Assembly: GCA_015152475.1 (NCBI GenBank) | Contig: SUTW01000001.1 | Coordinates: 62,001 to 126,000 of the forward strand | Source of the DNA: Cyanobacteria bacterium SIG30 | GTDB taxonomy: Bacteria > Cyanobacteriota > Vampirovibrionia > Gastranaerophilales > Gastranaerophilaceae | Length of the DNA stretch: 64,000 nucleotides | Reading direction: 5' to 3' | Shown: one piece after another, positions 6,791 through 14,718 of the stretch | Layout: each line of letters begins with the position of its first letter | Position numbering within the stretch: position 1 is the first letter of the stretch | Program-made: the position numbers and the translations under genes | The notes under the pieces: generated by a model | What the model saw: only the letters and a program-made list of their open reading frames with translations | Told to the model about the DNA's origin: nothing | The model's database searches: none

Positions 6791-8077
6791 TTATTCATCT
6801 AAAAATTTTTGAATCCATTTTATAAGTGCATTTATTTCATATGGTTTAGGCAAATATAAATCAGCGCCAGCACTTAATATTTCTTTTTTTGCATGTAGTG
6901 AAGATGAAAAAATTATTTTTGTATTTTTGTTTATTAATTTAATTTTTTCGCAAATACTTATACCTTCTTTTGTGTCTTCTCTGCCATAATCAACGATAAC
7001 AACACTTGGTTTCAAAGAATTATAAACAGATAAAATATCATCACCCTTTTCAACAACATAAGCATCAAACCCGTTAAGATTACAATTTGTTTGAAGAAGA
7101 TAAGAAAGGGCTTCATCTGACTCAGTTATAAGTATTTTTTTGTTCTTTTCTTGTCCTTGACCTTGCAGTTGCAACCTGTCAAAATAACAAGAAGATTTTT
7201 CGCTTTTTTTACACATTTTTAAAATCATATAGAGAGAATTCATCACATCTTTATAATCTTTGTATCTTCCATTTTCATTTTGAATAACGGCAACACCTAA
7301 TTTCATAAGAGGTATTTTATTTTCAATTTTTTCATCACCGGAAAAAATAATAAATTTATTTTCAAAATCATTTTTACTATAAAAACGTTCAACAACATTC
7401 TCAAAAGCAAAAACCAAAAATTGTGCAACCTTTTGGGCTTTTTCAATAGTTGTCACCATAACAAGTTCAGAACCAAAATGATGTCCGACAAAATCTTCGC
7501 TGTTTAAAGTTGAATTAACAATTGAAGCAACCGTCTGCAACACTTTTTCATAAGCTAATTCGCTATATATTTCCCTGTATAAATTAAGTCCTAAAATATC
7601 AAGCAAAATGACAGCACAATCTTTTTTCGCATCTATGATTCTGTTTAAGTATTTCAAAGTAAAATTCTTTTGCACAAAAAAAGTAACGGGATTAAGTGAA
7701 TTTTCAATATATCTTCTTAAATGTGCATTTATTCTTGCCTGAAATTCAAGTGACGAAATTGGTTCAGATAAAAAATCGTCAGCGCCCGCATTTAAAACCT
7801 TTGTTCTGTCTTCCTCTTCAGAAGATTTAGATAAAGCAATAATAATGGGTCTAAAATTAAAAGTTAAAACCCTGATTTTTTCGCAAAAATCACTTAATTC
7901 TTCACCAATTGTGTCTGAAATTATAATAAGTTCAGGTTCTTTATTTGGAATTTCCCTAAAAGCTTCAGCTAAATTAGAAATAACATAAACCTCATGGTTT
8001 AAAGCTTTTAGTAATTTCTTATATTTAACAGAAAGTTCTTTTCTTTTGCTTATTATAAAAACTGTTGCACTGTACAA
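6791..8077 (-). CDS. Response regulator: REC - degenerate GGDEF - REC
   Basis: A 428-aa cytosolic signalling protein. Residues 1 to about 125 are a receiver-like domain with the acceptor Asp55 in IIISDTIG; the conserved KP near its end is changed to EP (DDFLSEPIS). About residues 135-300 resemble a diguanylate cyclase fold, but the catalytic GGDEF is replaced by FGSEL, so cyclic-di-GMP synthesis is unlikely. About residues 312-428 are a second receiver (KKILITESDEAL) with IVDYG as acceptor and a proper LPKPYE lysine. There is no DNA-binding domain. It starts 2 nt after the histidine kinase stop, so the kinase is almost certainly the partner. Output is unknown and probably through protein contacts. 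Confidence 0.82.
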   Translation of the reverse strand: MYSATVFIISKRKELSVKYKKLLKALNHEVYVISNLAEAFREIPNKEPELIIISDTIGEELSDFCEKIRVLTFNFRPIIIALSKSSEEEDRTKVLNAGADDFLSEPISSLEFQARINAHLRRYIENSLNPVTFFVQKNFTLKYLNRIIDAKKDCAVILLDILGLNLYREIYSELAYEKVLQTVASIVNSTLNSEDFVGHHFGSELVMVTTIEKAQKVAQFLVFAFENVVERFYSKNDFENKFIIFSGDEKIENKIPLMKLGVAVIQNENGRYKDYKDVMNSLYMILKMCKKSEKSSCYFDRLQLQGQGQEKNKKILITESDEALSYLLQTNCNLNGFDAYVVEKGDDILSVYNSLKPSVVIVDYGREDTKEGISICEKIKLINKNTKIIFSSSLHAKKEILSAGADLYLPKPYEINALIKWIQKFLDE

Positions 8078-8079
8078 AA

Positions 8080-8829
8080 TTAAAACTCCTTTTCTTTTAA
8101 AATTGCACGTTTTGCAATGTCTTCCATTTCAAAAACAGGAACTTTTATTATAAATTTTGTGTAGTGATTATTTTTGTCAGTTAAACTTTCGACTTCAATT
8201 TTTGCACCAATTTTATCTGCGAGCGTTTTTGCGATATAAAGTCCCAATCCACTTCCCTGAGCTTTATTTGTCAAAAGATTACCAACTCTGTAGAACTTAT
8301 CAAAAATTTTTTCAATAAGTTCTTTTTCAATTCCATCACCATTATCTTGAATTTCAATAATGTTTTCTTTTTCAGTATTTTTAATACTTATCTTTATAAC
8401 ACTGTCTGATGGTGAATATTTGCAAGCATTTTCAATAATATTAACCAAAATTTGTTGCAATTTATCATAATCAGATAATGAAGTTGGCAAATTTGAACCA
8501 TAAGAAAAAATAAAATCTCTATTCTTATAATTTATTTTTACCATTTCAACAGTATCTTCAATAATTTTTTTAAGATTTACTTCTTTTAAAATTATGCCGG
8601 ATGTTTGTGATTCAATTTTTGTAACACTTAAGACATTTTCAACAAGATTAATAAGCCTTTGGGATTGTTCCTGAATAATTGATAAAAATTTTTTCTTTTG
8701 CTCGTCAGACAATAAATCATAATTGTCATTCATGGTTTGTGCAAAACCTTTTATAGATGTCAAAGGAGTCCTTATCTCATGAGATAAGGTAGATATGAAA
8801 TCGTCTATAATTTTTTTATCATTATTCAT
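8080..8829 (-). CDS. Soluble sensor histidine kinase (HisKA-HATPase only)
   Basis: A 249-aa kinase with the phosphoacceptor H-box SHEIRTPLTSIKGF (His17) at the very N-terminus. The catalytic domain has N-box NIIENACKYSP, G1 IQDNGDGI and G2 GSGLGLYIAK. No sensor domain and no transmembrane segment precede the H-box, so input must come from a partner protein. The start ATG lies exactly six bases after a perfect TATAAT, with no ribosome site, predicting a leaderless message. It is translated just ahead of the response regulator (2-nt gap). Confidence 0.9.
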   Translation of the reverse strand: MNNDKKIIDDFISTLSHEIRTPLTSIKGFAQTMNDNYDLLSDEQKKKFLSIIQEQSQRLINLVENVLSVTKIESQTSGIILKEVNLKKIIEDTVEMVKINYKNRDFIFSYGSNLPTSLSDYDKLQQILVNIIENACKYSPSDSVIKISIKNTEKENIIEIQDNGDGIEKELIEKIFDKFYRVGNLLTNKAQGSGLGLYIAKTLADKIGAKIEVESLTDKNNHYTKFIIKVPVFEMEDIAKRAILKEKEF

Positions 8830-8835
8830 ATATAA

Positions 8836-8841
8836 ATTATA
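8836..8841 (-). promoter_or_regulatory. -10 box of the histidine kinase, leaderless layout
   Basis: TATAAT on the minus strand ends six bases before the start codon of the kinase, so transcription should begin at or next to the A of ATG. No Shine-Dalgarno sequence is present. No clear -35. Confidence 0.55.
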
Positions 8842-8860
8842 CTATTGATTTTTAAAAAGA

Positions 8861-9220
8861 TTACACATTTAAGTATTTTTTAATATTTTCAAAGAAAAAA
8901 TTAAGTCTTTCTTTATCATTCAAATACCAAAAACCAATTAAAACTTCAAAAGAAGTTGCCATTCTGTGAATTTGAGGATTACTTTTTTTATTGATTGTTA
9001 TTGGTAAATTTCGTCCTCTTCTTGCTAATTCTTTTTCTTCTTCGGTTAAAAGTTCTTGGATATTGTTAAGAATTTCAGCCTGAAAATTAGAATTAACAAA
9101 TTTTATTGTCATTTTATGCATTATTTTTTGGTCAATAGCAAAATTAATAATATGCTCTCTTACAAAAAGTTCAAAAACAGCATCGCCAATATGTGCAAAA
9201 TGTTTTAAATTATATTGCAT
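8861..9220 (-). CDS. mrnC: Mini-ribonuclease III (MrnC)
   Basis: A 119-aa RNase III-like domain without the dsRNA-binding domain. In Bacillus this enzyme trims 23S rRNA precursor ends. Seen here are AHIGDAVFELFVR (catalytic Asp13 region), EEEKELARRGRN, and ATSFEVLIGFWYL, matching the RNase III signature helix with its Glu. Length and motif order fit MrnC. It begins 2 nt after the SNF2 helicase stop, so the two are cotranscribed. Confidence 0.88.
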   Translation of the reverse strand: MQYNLKHFAHIGDAVFELFVREHIINFAIDQKIMHKMTIKFVNSNFQAEILNNIQELLTEEEKELARRGRNLPITINKKSNPQIHRMATSFEVLIGFWYLNDKERLNFFFENIKKYLNV

Positions 9221-9222
9221 AA

Positions 9223-12200
9223 TTAAGAATCCACTGAGAAAATGTCTTTAATATCTTCAAATGTAAGAGTTTTAGCGATATTTCTATCAACTGAAATGAC
9301 CGAATCAACAAGTGAGCGTTTCTTAGATTTAAGTTTTTGAATTTTTTCTTCAACCGTGTTTTTAGTAATAAATCTATAAACACAAACCTTTTTAGTTTGC
9401 CCAATACGGTATGCTCTGTCTGTCGCTTGATCTTCAACCGCAGGGTTCCACCATGGGTCATAATGAATAACATAATCTGCACCAGTTAAGTTTAGACCAG
9501 TTCCGCCAGCTTTTAATGAAATTAAGAATATAGGTATTGTTGGGTTATTATTAAAGTTGTCAACAACCTCTTGTCTATTTTTAGTTTTACCAGACAAGTA
9601 TTCATGCTTAATTCCTTTTTCTTTCAACCATTCACTTATGATATCAAGCATCGAAACAAATTGGCTGAATAAAAGCACTCTGTGACCTTCAGAAATAATT
9701 TCTTCAAGCATATCTTGCAATTGTTCAAATTTACCACTTTCATTGATACCCAGTTGATTTTCTTTGTCATACAGTCTTGGGTGACAGCATATTTGACGAA
9801 GTCTTAGTAACGCAGAGAATATCGACATTCTTGATTTTTCAAGACCAACTGTTTCAATAGATTTAAATAATTCTTCTTTTGTTGAATCAAATACTTGCAT
9901 ATATAAATCTTTTTGATCTGGCGTAAGTTCGCAGTATGCAACTGATTCAATTTTATCCGGCAAGTCTTTTGCCACATCTCTTTTCATACGTCTTAAGATA
10001 AATGGGAAAATTTGAGATTTTAAGCGTTTTTCAACAACACTATCTTGTCTTTCGACAATTGGATTAACATATCTTGAATTAAATTCTTTTGCATCAAATA
10101 AAAATCCTGGCATAAGAAAATCAAAAACACTCCAAAGCTCTTCAAGCCTGTTTTCAATTGGAGTACCAGATAACGCCAATTTATGAGTACCGTTTAAGCT
10201 TTTAACAGCACGACTCGTCATACTTAAAGCATTTTTAATATTTTGGGATTCATCAAGAATAATATATCTAAAATCAAACTTTTTAAGTTCTTCAACATCA
10301 CGTCTAATCAAGGCATAACTTGTGATTACAATATCATATTTATCAATTTTTTTGAAATTACTCTTTCTTTCAGAACCTTCCAAAACAAGATAAGTCATTT
10401 TTGGAGCAAATTTTTCAATTTCTTTTTCCCAGTTAAACACAACGCTCGTAGGGCAAATAACAAGTGATGGTTTCTTGCCGTCTTTTTCTTTTGCTTTTTG
10501 CAAAAGTGTAAGTGCCTGAAGTGTTTTACCAAGCCCCATATCATCAGCCAAAATGCCATTTAAACCATATTTATATAAGAACCAAAGCCAACTATAACCT
10601 TTCAATTGGTATTCGCGCAAGTTTGCAACATTCGCCTTTGGTAAAGGAGTATTTTCCATATTTGAAAAAGTTGAAATTTCTTTCCAAAACTTAGAAAATT
10701 TTCTGGACATATTAAGTTTAACTTTCATATTATCCATTTCGCTGACAACACCAGCCCTATATGTTTTAACAATGAATTTATTTTCATCATTTTTATAAAC
10801 ATCATAAGTATTAAAAGACTTCATCAGAGTATAAATATTGTCAGATGGGATTGAAGCTTGACCTAATTCCCTTGAATTATAATATTTAATGCCGTCATAA
10901 ACTAAATCTTGAATTTTTTCGAATTCGATTTTTTCATCACCAACTTGACCATATAATTCGATTTCAAATTTATCTGTAGTATCAATCGCAAAATCGATAT
11001 CCGCAACAATTTGAAGTTCATTACGAGCTATTTTATAAAAACTCAAATCGTCTTTTTCGATAAATTTCCAGCCATCTCCTGCCTTCGACATATAATAATT
11101 ATAAAAATCAATAGCATTTTCTTTTTCAAGGGCTAAATTATTTGTCTGAGTTGGTGCAAAACGACAAGCAAGAAGCATATTATATGCACGTTGTTCAAAT
11201 TCTAAATCACGTTTCACCCAATATAATAAATCTTTTGAAGCGTCTTTAATTGTAACATATGGACTTTTTGGCTGTCTTGAATATTGGACTCTAACACCGT
11301 CGTATTCAAAATCAAGTGAAGCTTTCAAAGATTGGTCATAATCTATACTTAATTCAACAATACATTTTGGCGGACGTTTTTCAAAACTTAATTTTTCCAT
11401 TTGTTCAGATAAATCAACCTGCATTAAGCTTCTTAATTTAGGTAATTCTTCATAAACAAACTTTCCACCTTCAGCATCCTTGATGTCCGTAAATGAAGAT
11501 TTAATTAAATATTGTGGCAAAATAGAAACTTGAACATCAGTTTGGAAAATAATATCTTTATATCTTCCCCATTTTAATTGCCTTGAAAAATATCTAATTT
11601 CTTCAAATGGGTAAATTTCGCTCCCATCACCTCTTACCCAATATAGTGACAAAAGCACATTTCCTATATAAGAAACATTAACAGACAAACATAATTTCCA
11701 AGTTTCATCAGAAAATTTAATTTTTTTATGAGTTTTGGCATCAACTACATCTTCCATTTTTGAAAGCATTACAAAAAACTCATCAAATTTGTTTATATGG
11801 ACATCATACCAGCCAGATTTTTTATCAAGTCTAGATTGTTTTAAAAGAAGGTGAAACATTTTAACTTCAAGCTTTTGGGCTGAATTTAATTCAAAATTTT
11901 CATCAGTTTTTTGCAATTCCAGAACTTTTTTAAAAATACCTTCTAAGTCTCTAATAATTCTTTTTGTTTCTCTATCCTGTACTAAAATCGAGAAGAAATT
12001 TTGCCTACGTTTTGGGTTAAAGTGGAAAATATAATTACCTTGCGGATTTTCATACATTGGCAAATCTTCATCCACAAAATTTGGCTCAACATTACATTTT
12101 TCATATAAAAATTCATCATAATAATGATTTTTAATAGCTGTTAAACCAAGAGCGACTGCGTGTTTGCACCATTTTTCTTCTAACGGACAAGTACAAGTTG

Positions 12201-12396
12201 GTTCAATTCCTTTTTTTGTAAATTTTATAGTTGTTTCATAAAAAGACTTATAATTACCTTTGATTTTACCATTTACTTTTTCGCCATCAAAAGTAATCTC
12301 TTCAACTTGATTTTGTTGAAAATATTCCCAACCACGACGCCAACTTCCAGCCGTAGCATTATCTTTTATGTACTTGTTGTTAAAAATGTACTTCAC
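9223..12396 (-). CDS. SWIM zinc finger - SNF2/Rad54 family helicase-like ATPase
   Basis: A 1057-aa cytosolic ATPase of the bacterial HepA/SNF2 class, presumed to remodel protein-nucleic acid complexes. A SWIM zinc finger lies around residues 58-72 (CTCP...WCKHAVALGL). A long middle region follows, then the SNF2 core: Walker A LADDMGLGKTLQAL near 620, Walker B LDESQN near 717, SGTPIENR, and the helicase C domain with SQFVSML, LKAGGTGLNL and QATDRAYRIGQ. The start is a GTG at 12396 with AAAGG five bases before it. It shares an operon with mrnC, which suggests a role near RNA or ribosomes, though that is inference. Confidence 0.9.
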   Translation of the reverse strand: MKYIFNNKYIKDNATAGSWRRGWEYFQQNQVEEITFDGEKVNGKIKGNYKSFYETTIKFTKKGIEPTCTCPLEEKWCKHAVALGLTAIKNHYYDEFLYEKCNVEPNFVDEDLPMYENPQGNYIFHFNPKRRQNFFSILVQDRETKRIIRDLEGIFKKVLELQKTDENFELNSAQKLEVKMFHLLLKQSRLDKKSGWYDVHINKFDEFFVMLSKMEDVVDAKTHKKIKFSDETWKLCLSVNVSYIGNVLLSLYWVRGDGSEIYPFEEIRYFSRQLKWGRYKDIIFQTDVQVSILPQYLIKSSFTDIKDAEGGKFVYEELPKLRSLMQVDLSEQMEKLSFEKRPPKCIVELSIDYDQSLKASLDFEYDGVRVQYSRQPKSPYVTIKDASKDLLYWVKRDLEFEQRAYNMLLACRFAPTQTNNLALEKENAIDFYNYYMSKAGDGWKFIEKDDLSFYKIARNELQIVADIDFAIDTTDKFEIELYGQVGDEKIEFEKIQDLVYDGIKYYNSRELGQASIPSDNIYTLMKSFNTYDVYKNDENKFIVKTYRAGVVSEMDNMKVKLNMSRKFSKFWKEISTFSNMENTPLPKANVANLREYQLKGYSWLWFLYKYGLNGILADDMGLGKTLQALTLLQKAKEKDGKKPSLVICPTSVVFNWEKEIEKFAPKMTYLVLEGSERKSNFKKIDKYDIVITSYALIRRDVEELKKFDFRYIILDESQNIKNALSMTSRAVKSLNGTHKLALSGTPIENRLEELWSVFDFLMPGFLFDAKEFNSRYVNPIVERQDSVVEKRLKSQIFPFILRRMKRDVAKDLPDKIESVAYCELTPDQKDLYMQVFDSTKEELFKSIETVGLEKSRMSIFSALLRLRQICCHPRLYDKENQLGINESGKFEQLQDMLEEIISEGHRVLLFSQFVSMLDIISEWLKEKGIKHEYLSGKTKNRQEVVDNFNNNPTIPIFLISLKAGGTGLNLTGADYVIHYDPWWNPAVEDQATDRAYRIGQTKKVCVYRFITKNTVEEKIQKLKSKKRSLVDSVISVDRNIAKTLTFEDIKDIFSVDS

Positions 12397-12457
12397 AAAA
12401 ACCTTTAAGCTCTAAGAGCAATTTCCTAAAATATAATTAACTGCTATCTACATTTTA

Positions 12458-12485
12458 AGTATAGCATATTTTACAAAAAAATCAA
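12458..12485 (-). promoter_or_regulatory. Promoter of SNF2-mrnC
   Basis: TTGATT (12480-12485) and TATACT (12458-12463) with a 16-bp spacer and an extended TGC before the -10. The leader of about 55 nt contains a small GCTCTTAGAGC hairpin. Confidence 0.5.
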
Positions 12486-12520
12486 GAAATAATTCTTTCT
12501 AGGGCACCAAAGCACCAAGA

Positions 12521-12552
12521 AAACATTCTATAATTTATATTATAGAATGTTT
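12521..12552 (-). terminator. Hairpin overlapping the tpsB stop codon
   Basis: A perfect 14-bp inverted repeat with a 4-nt loop (arms 12521-12534 and 12539-12552). The upstream arm includes the last codons and TAA of tpsB. On the minus strand only a short T run follows, so termination may be partial; mRNA 3' end protection is also possible. Confidence 0.6.
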
Positions 12553-14333
12553 GATGTAACTGTAAAGTGGACTCTACAATTTGAAGAATTTTCTGGTTTA
12601 GCGCCAATTGGAATACCTACATATACGTTACCTGATAAGTATTTTGTAAGTTTTAATACAACACCGCCACCAACTGACATTAAATAATTAGGATCGTTTG
12701 ACCAAGATTGAGCCATCCAACCAAAATCGTAAAAACCAGCTAAACGAATTGAATCGTCAATGAATTTAAGTTTTTCAGGCAAAATCATTCCCAAGAAAGG
12801 AACTGGTATTCTTAATTCAGCTGAAGCTGTTATGCCACTATCTGCAAGGAAGAAGCTTTCTTGATAACCTCTAACAGATGCAATACCACCTAACTGCATT
12901 TGATCAGCTGCCCATAAGCCTCTGCTTGACCATTGACCACCAGCTTGAAGGATAGCAAGTGAGTTCCAAGGTAAAACTTGCAATCTTGCGATATTGGCAT
13001 TGATTTTTGTATAGTTGTTACCAGGTCTAGTTCTATACTCTCCACTATAATCACCTGATGCGTTAAACCAAGGAAGACCAAATGTTACACCAGTACCTGC
13101 AAACCATTTACCATAAAAATCATCTTTGATTTGAGTTAAATTAAGTTTAATAGAACGAGTTTTATAGTAATAATCAAGTGCTCCGCCGTAATCATATTCT
13201 GTTACAGCATCAATAACTGATGTATCAGTATTTCTCATATCAAAAGTGATATCACCATATAATTTATAATTTTCTGTTTTTATAAAACGTCTTGATAAGT
13301 TAACAAAGAAATCGTGAGATTTACCCTTCATATCGACATTCAAAAGTCCGCCTGCGATAGGATAGTTATCAATTTGAGTTCCAGAATAAGAATAACCTAA
13401 GCTTAATTTTGTTTCATTTTTTGCAATAGGCATAGAGTAGAAAACGCCTTGCCCGATAGAATGAGCACCAATAGAAGTTGTTGATAATAATTTATCGCCA
13501 AGCCCTGTCAAGTTGTACATACCTGCAAACAAAACAACACGATTTAAACCAACTTCGCTACGACCTTGGTTATCAACTCTAACATCAAAGTCAAAAGGAA
13601 ATCTGTCTTTAATATTAAGTTGAACATCAGTATAAGCAAAGCTATCTTCATTATCTGATAATTCAACTGAACCTTGCATATAACCTGATGCGTTAATTTC
13701 TCTAAGTGCTTCTTGAATATCCTTAATATTTACAAGTTTTTCAGTTTCAATATTTTTATCTTGTAAAAATTGTTTTGAAATATATCTATCGCGAGACCAT
13801 TTGTTGCCTTCAATTGTAACATTACCATAACGACCTTCAGTAATAATAATTTCAACATTACCATCTAAGATTTTTTGAGGTGGCATATAAGCAATTGAAG
13901 ATAAATAACCTCTTTGTTGGTAATAATCAGTAATTAAATTACAATATTCAATAAGATCACCAACCGTAACTTCTGTTTCAATTTTGTCGCATATTAAGTG
14001 AAGCAGTTCTTCATCAGTATATGCAGTATTACCCTTAAAAGAAACTGAACGAAGAATAAAACTTAATTCTTTGTTAGGAAGTTTTTCCATTTCTTCCAAT
14101 TTTCTTTTTTCAATTTCAATTTGTTCTTGTCCTTTTAATTCTTCTTCATCTTGAAGTTTTTTTCTGTTTTCGTATTCTTTAATTTGCATTAAGTTTGTGT
14201 GGTCAATAACACCAGGGTCAAAGTTACCAACATTACTAAATGGAGGCAATGTTGCAGAATATGAACTTTGCAACAATGCAGAAAACAAAATAAATGTAAT
14301 TAAAAAATATTTTTTAGAACTAAAAATTGACAT
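12540..14333 (-). CDS. TpsB outer-membrane transporter (ShlB/FhaC family)
   Basis: A 597-aa two-partner secretion transporter that would export the divergent TpsA protein across the outer membrane. The N-terminus MSIFSSKKYFLITFILFSAL is a Sec signal. A charged, probably helical stretch (KEYENRKKLQDEEELKGQ) precedes two POTRA-like domains (SVSFKGNTAYTDEELLHLI and VEIIITEGRYGNVTIEGN). The remainder is a 16-strand-type barrel with SVRGYQES, the family's VRGY motif. The start at 14333 is preferred because AAGGAAG lies seven bases upstream and the signal peptide begins there; a GTG at 14393 adds 20 residues without a ribosome site. Strong call. Confidence 0.93.
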   Translation of the reverse strand: MSIFSSKKYFLITFILFSALLQSSYSATLPPFSNVGNFDPGVIDHTNLMQIKEYENRKKLQDEEELKGQEQIEIEKRKLEEMEKLPNKELSFILRSVSFKGNTAYTDEELLHLICDKIETEVTVGDLIEYCNLITDYYQQRGYLSSIAYMPPQKILDGNVEIIITEGRYGNVTIEGNKWSRDRYISKQFLQDKNIETEKLVNIKDIQEALREINASGYMQGSVELSDNEDSFAYTDVQLNIKDRFPFDFDVRVDNQGRSEVGLNRVVLFAGMYNLTGLGDKLLSTTSIGAHSIGQGVFYSMPIAKNETKLSLGYSYSGTQIDNYPIAGGLLNVDMKGKSHDFFVNLSRRFIKTENYKLYGDITFDMRNTDTSVIDAVTEYDYGGALDYYYKTRSIKLNLTQIKDDFYGKWFAGTGVTFGLPWFNASGDYSGEYRTRPGNNYTKINANIARLQVLPWNSLAILQAGGQWSSRGLWAADQMQLGGIASVRGYQESFFLADSGITASAELRIPVPFLGMILPEKLKFIDDSIRLAGFYDFGWMAQSWSNDPNYLMSVGGGVVLKLTKYLSGNVYVGIPIGAKPENSSNCRVHFTVTSNIL

Positions 14334-14718
14334 CGATGTACTTCCTTGTATTTCTCTAATTAAAGGGCAATTAAATTGTACATCTAATTGCACCTTAAGG
14401 CAATATATTATACTAATGATTTTTTTTATTTAAATATACAACCCAAATCTTAATTAAAAGCATATTTAAAACATGGTTAATTTGCAATAATTTTAATGTT
14501 AAAATATGTAAATTTTTCTGTAAAGAAGATGTTAAAAAAACTAATTAAATAATCTTTTTTGTTATAATTACTGAACTAAAAAAATAAGAGAGAAAATAAT
14601 CGTAACACATTGTAATATATGAGCAAATATTTTCTTTTGCATGTTTTAAAAGATTATAAAAGTTACAAATAAATATTAGTTTAAATAGTATGACAACATA
14701 TATAGAAAGGGACAACAA
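14334..14718. other. 385-bp AT-rich divergent intergenic region of the tps pair
   Basis: No ORF or RNA gene seen. It must hold the promoters of both tps genes. On the minus strand TATAAT occurs at 14407-14412, giving tpsB a leader of about 67 nt. On the plus strand an extended -10 (TGTTATAAT) lies at 14560-14568 and further A/T-rich boxes lie closer to tpsA, whose ribosome site AAAGGGA is six bases before the ATG. The length and AT content leave room for regulator binding, but no clean palindrome stands out. Confidence 0.6.
14560..14568 (+). promoter_or_regulatory. Extended -10 upstream of tpsA
   Basis: TGTTATAAT, a perfect extended -10 motif, 150 bp before the tpsA start. No clear -35. It would give a 5' UTR of about 145 nt, so a closer promoter is also possible. 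Confidence 0.35.

Noticed and set aside
12521-12552. Operator or recombination site at the perfect 14-bp palindrome
   Set aside because: It overlaps the stop codon of tpsB at the end of a transcription unit, so an RNA hairpin acting as terminator or 3' end is simpler.
14334-14393. GTG start for tpsB at 14393
   Set aside because: It adds 20 residues before a proper signal peptide, has no ribosome site, and skips AAGGAAG, which is well placed for 14333.
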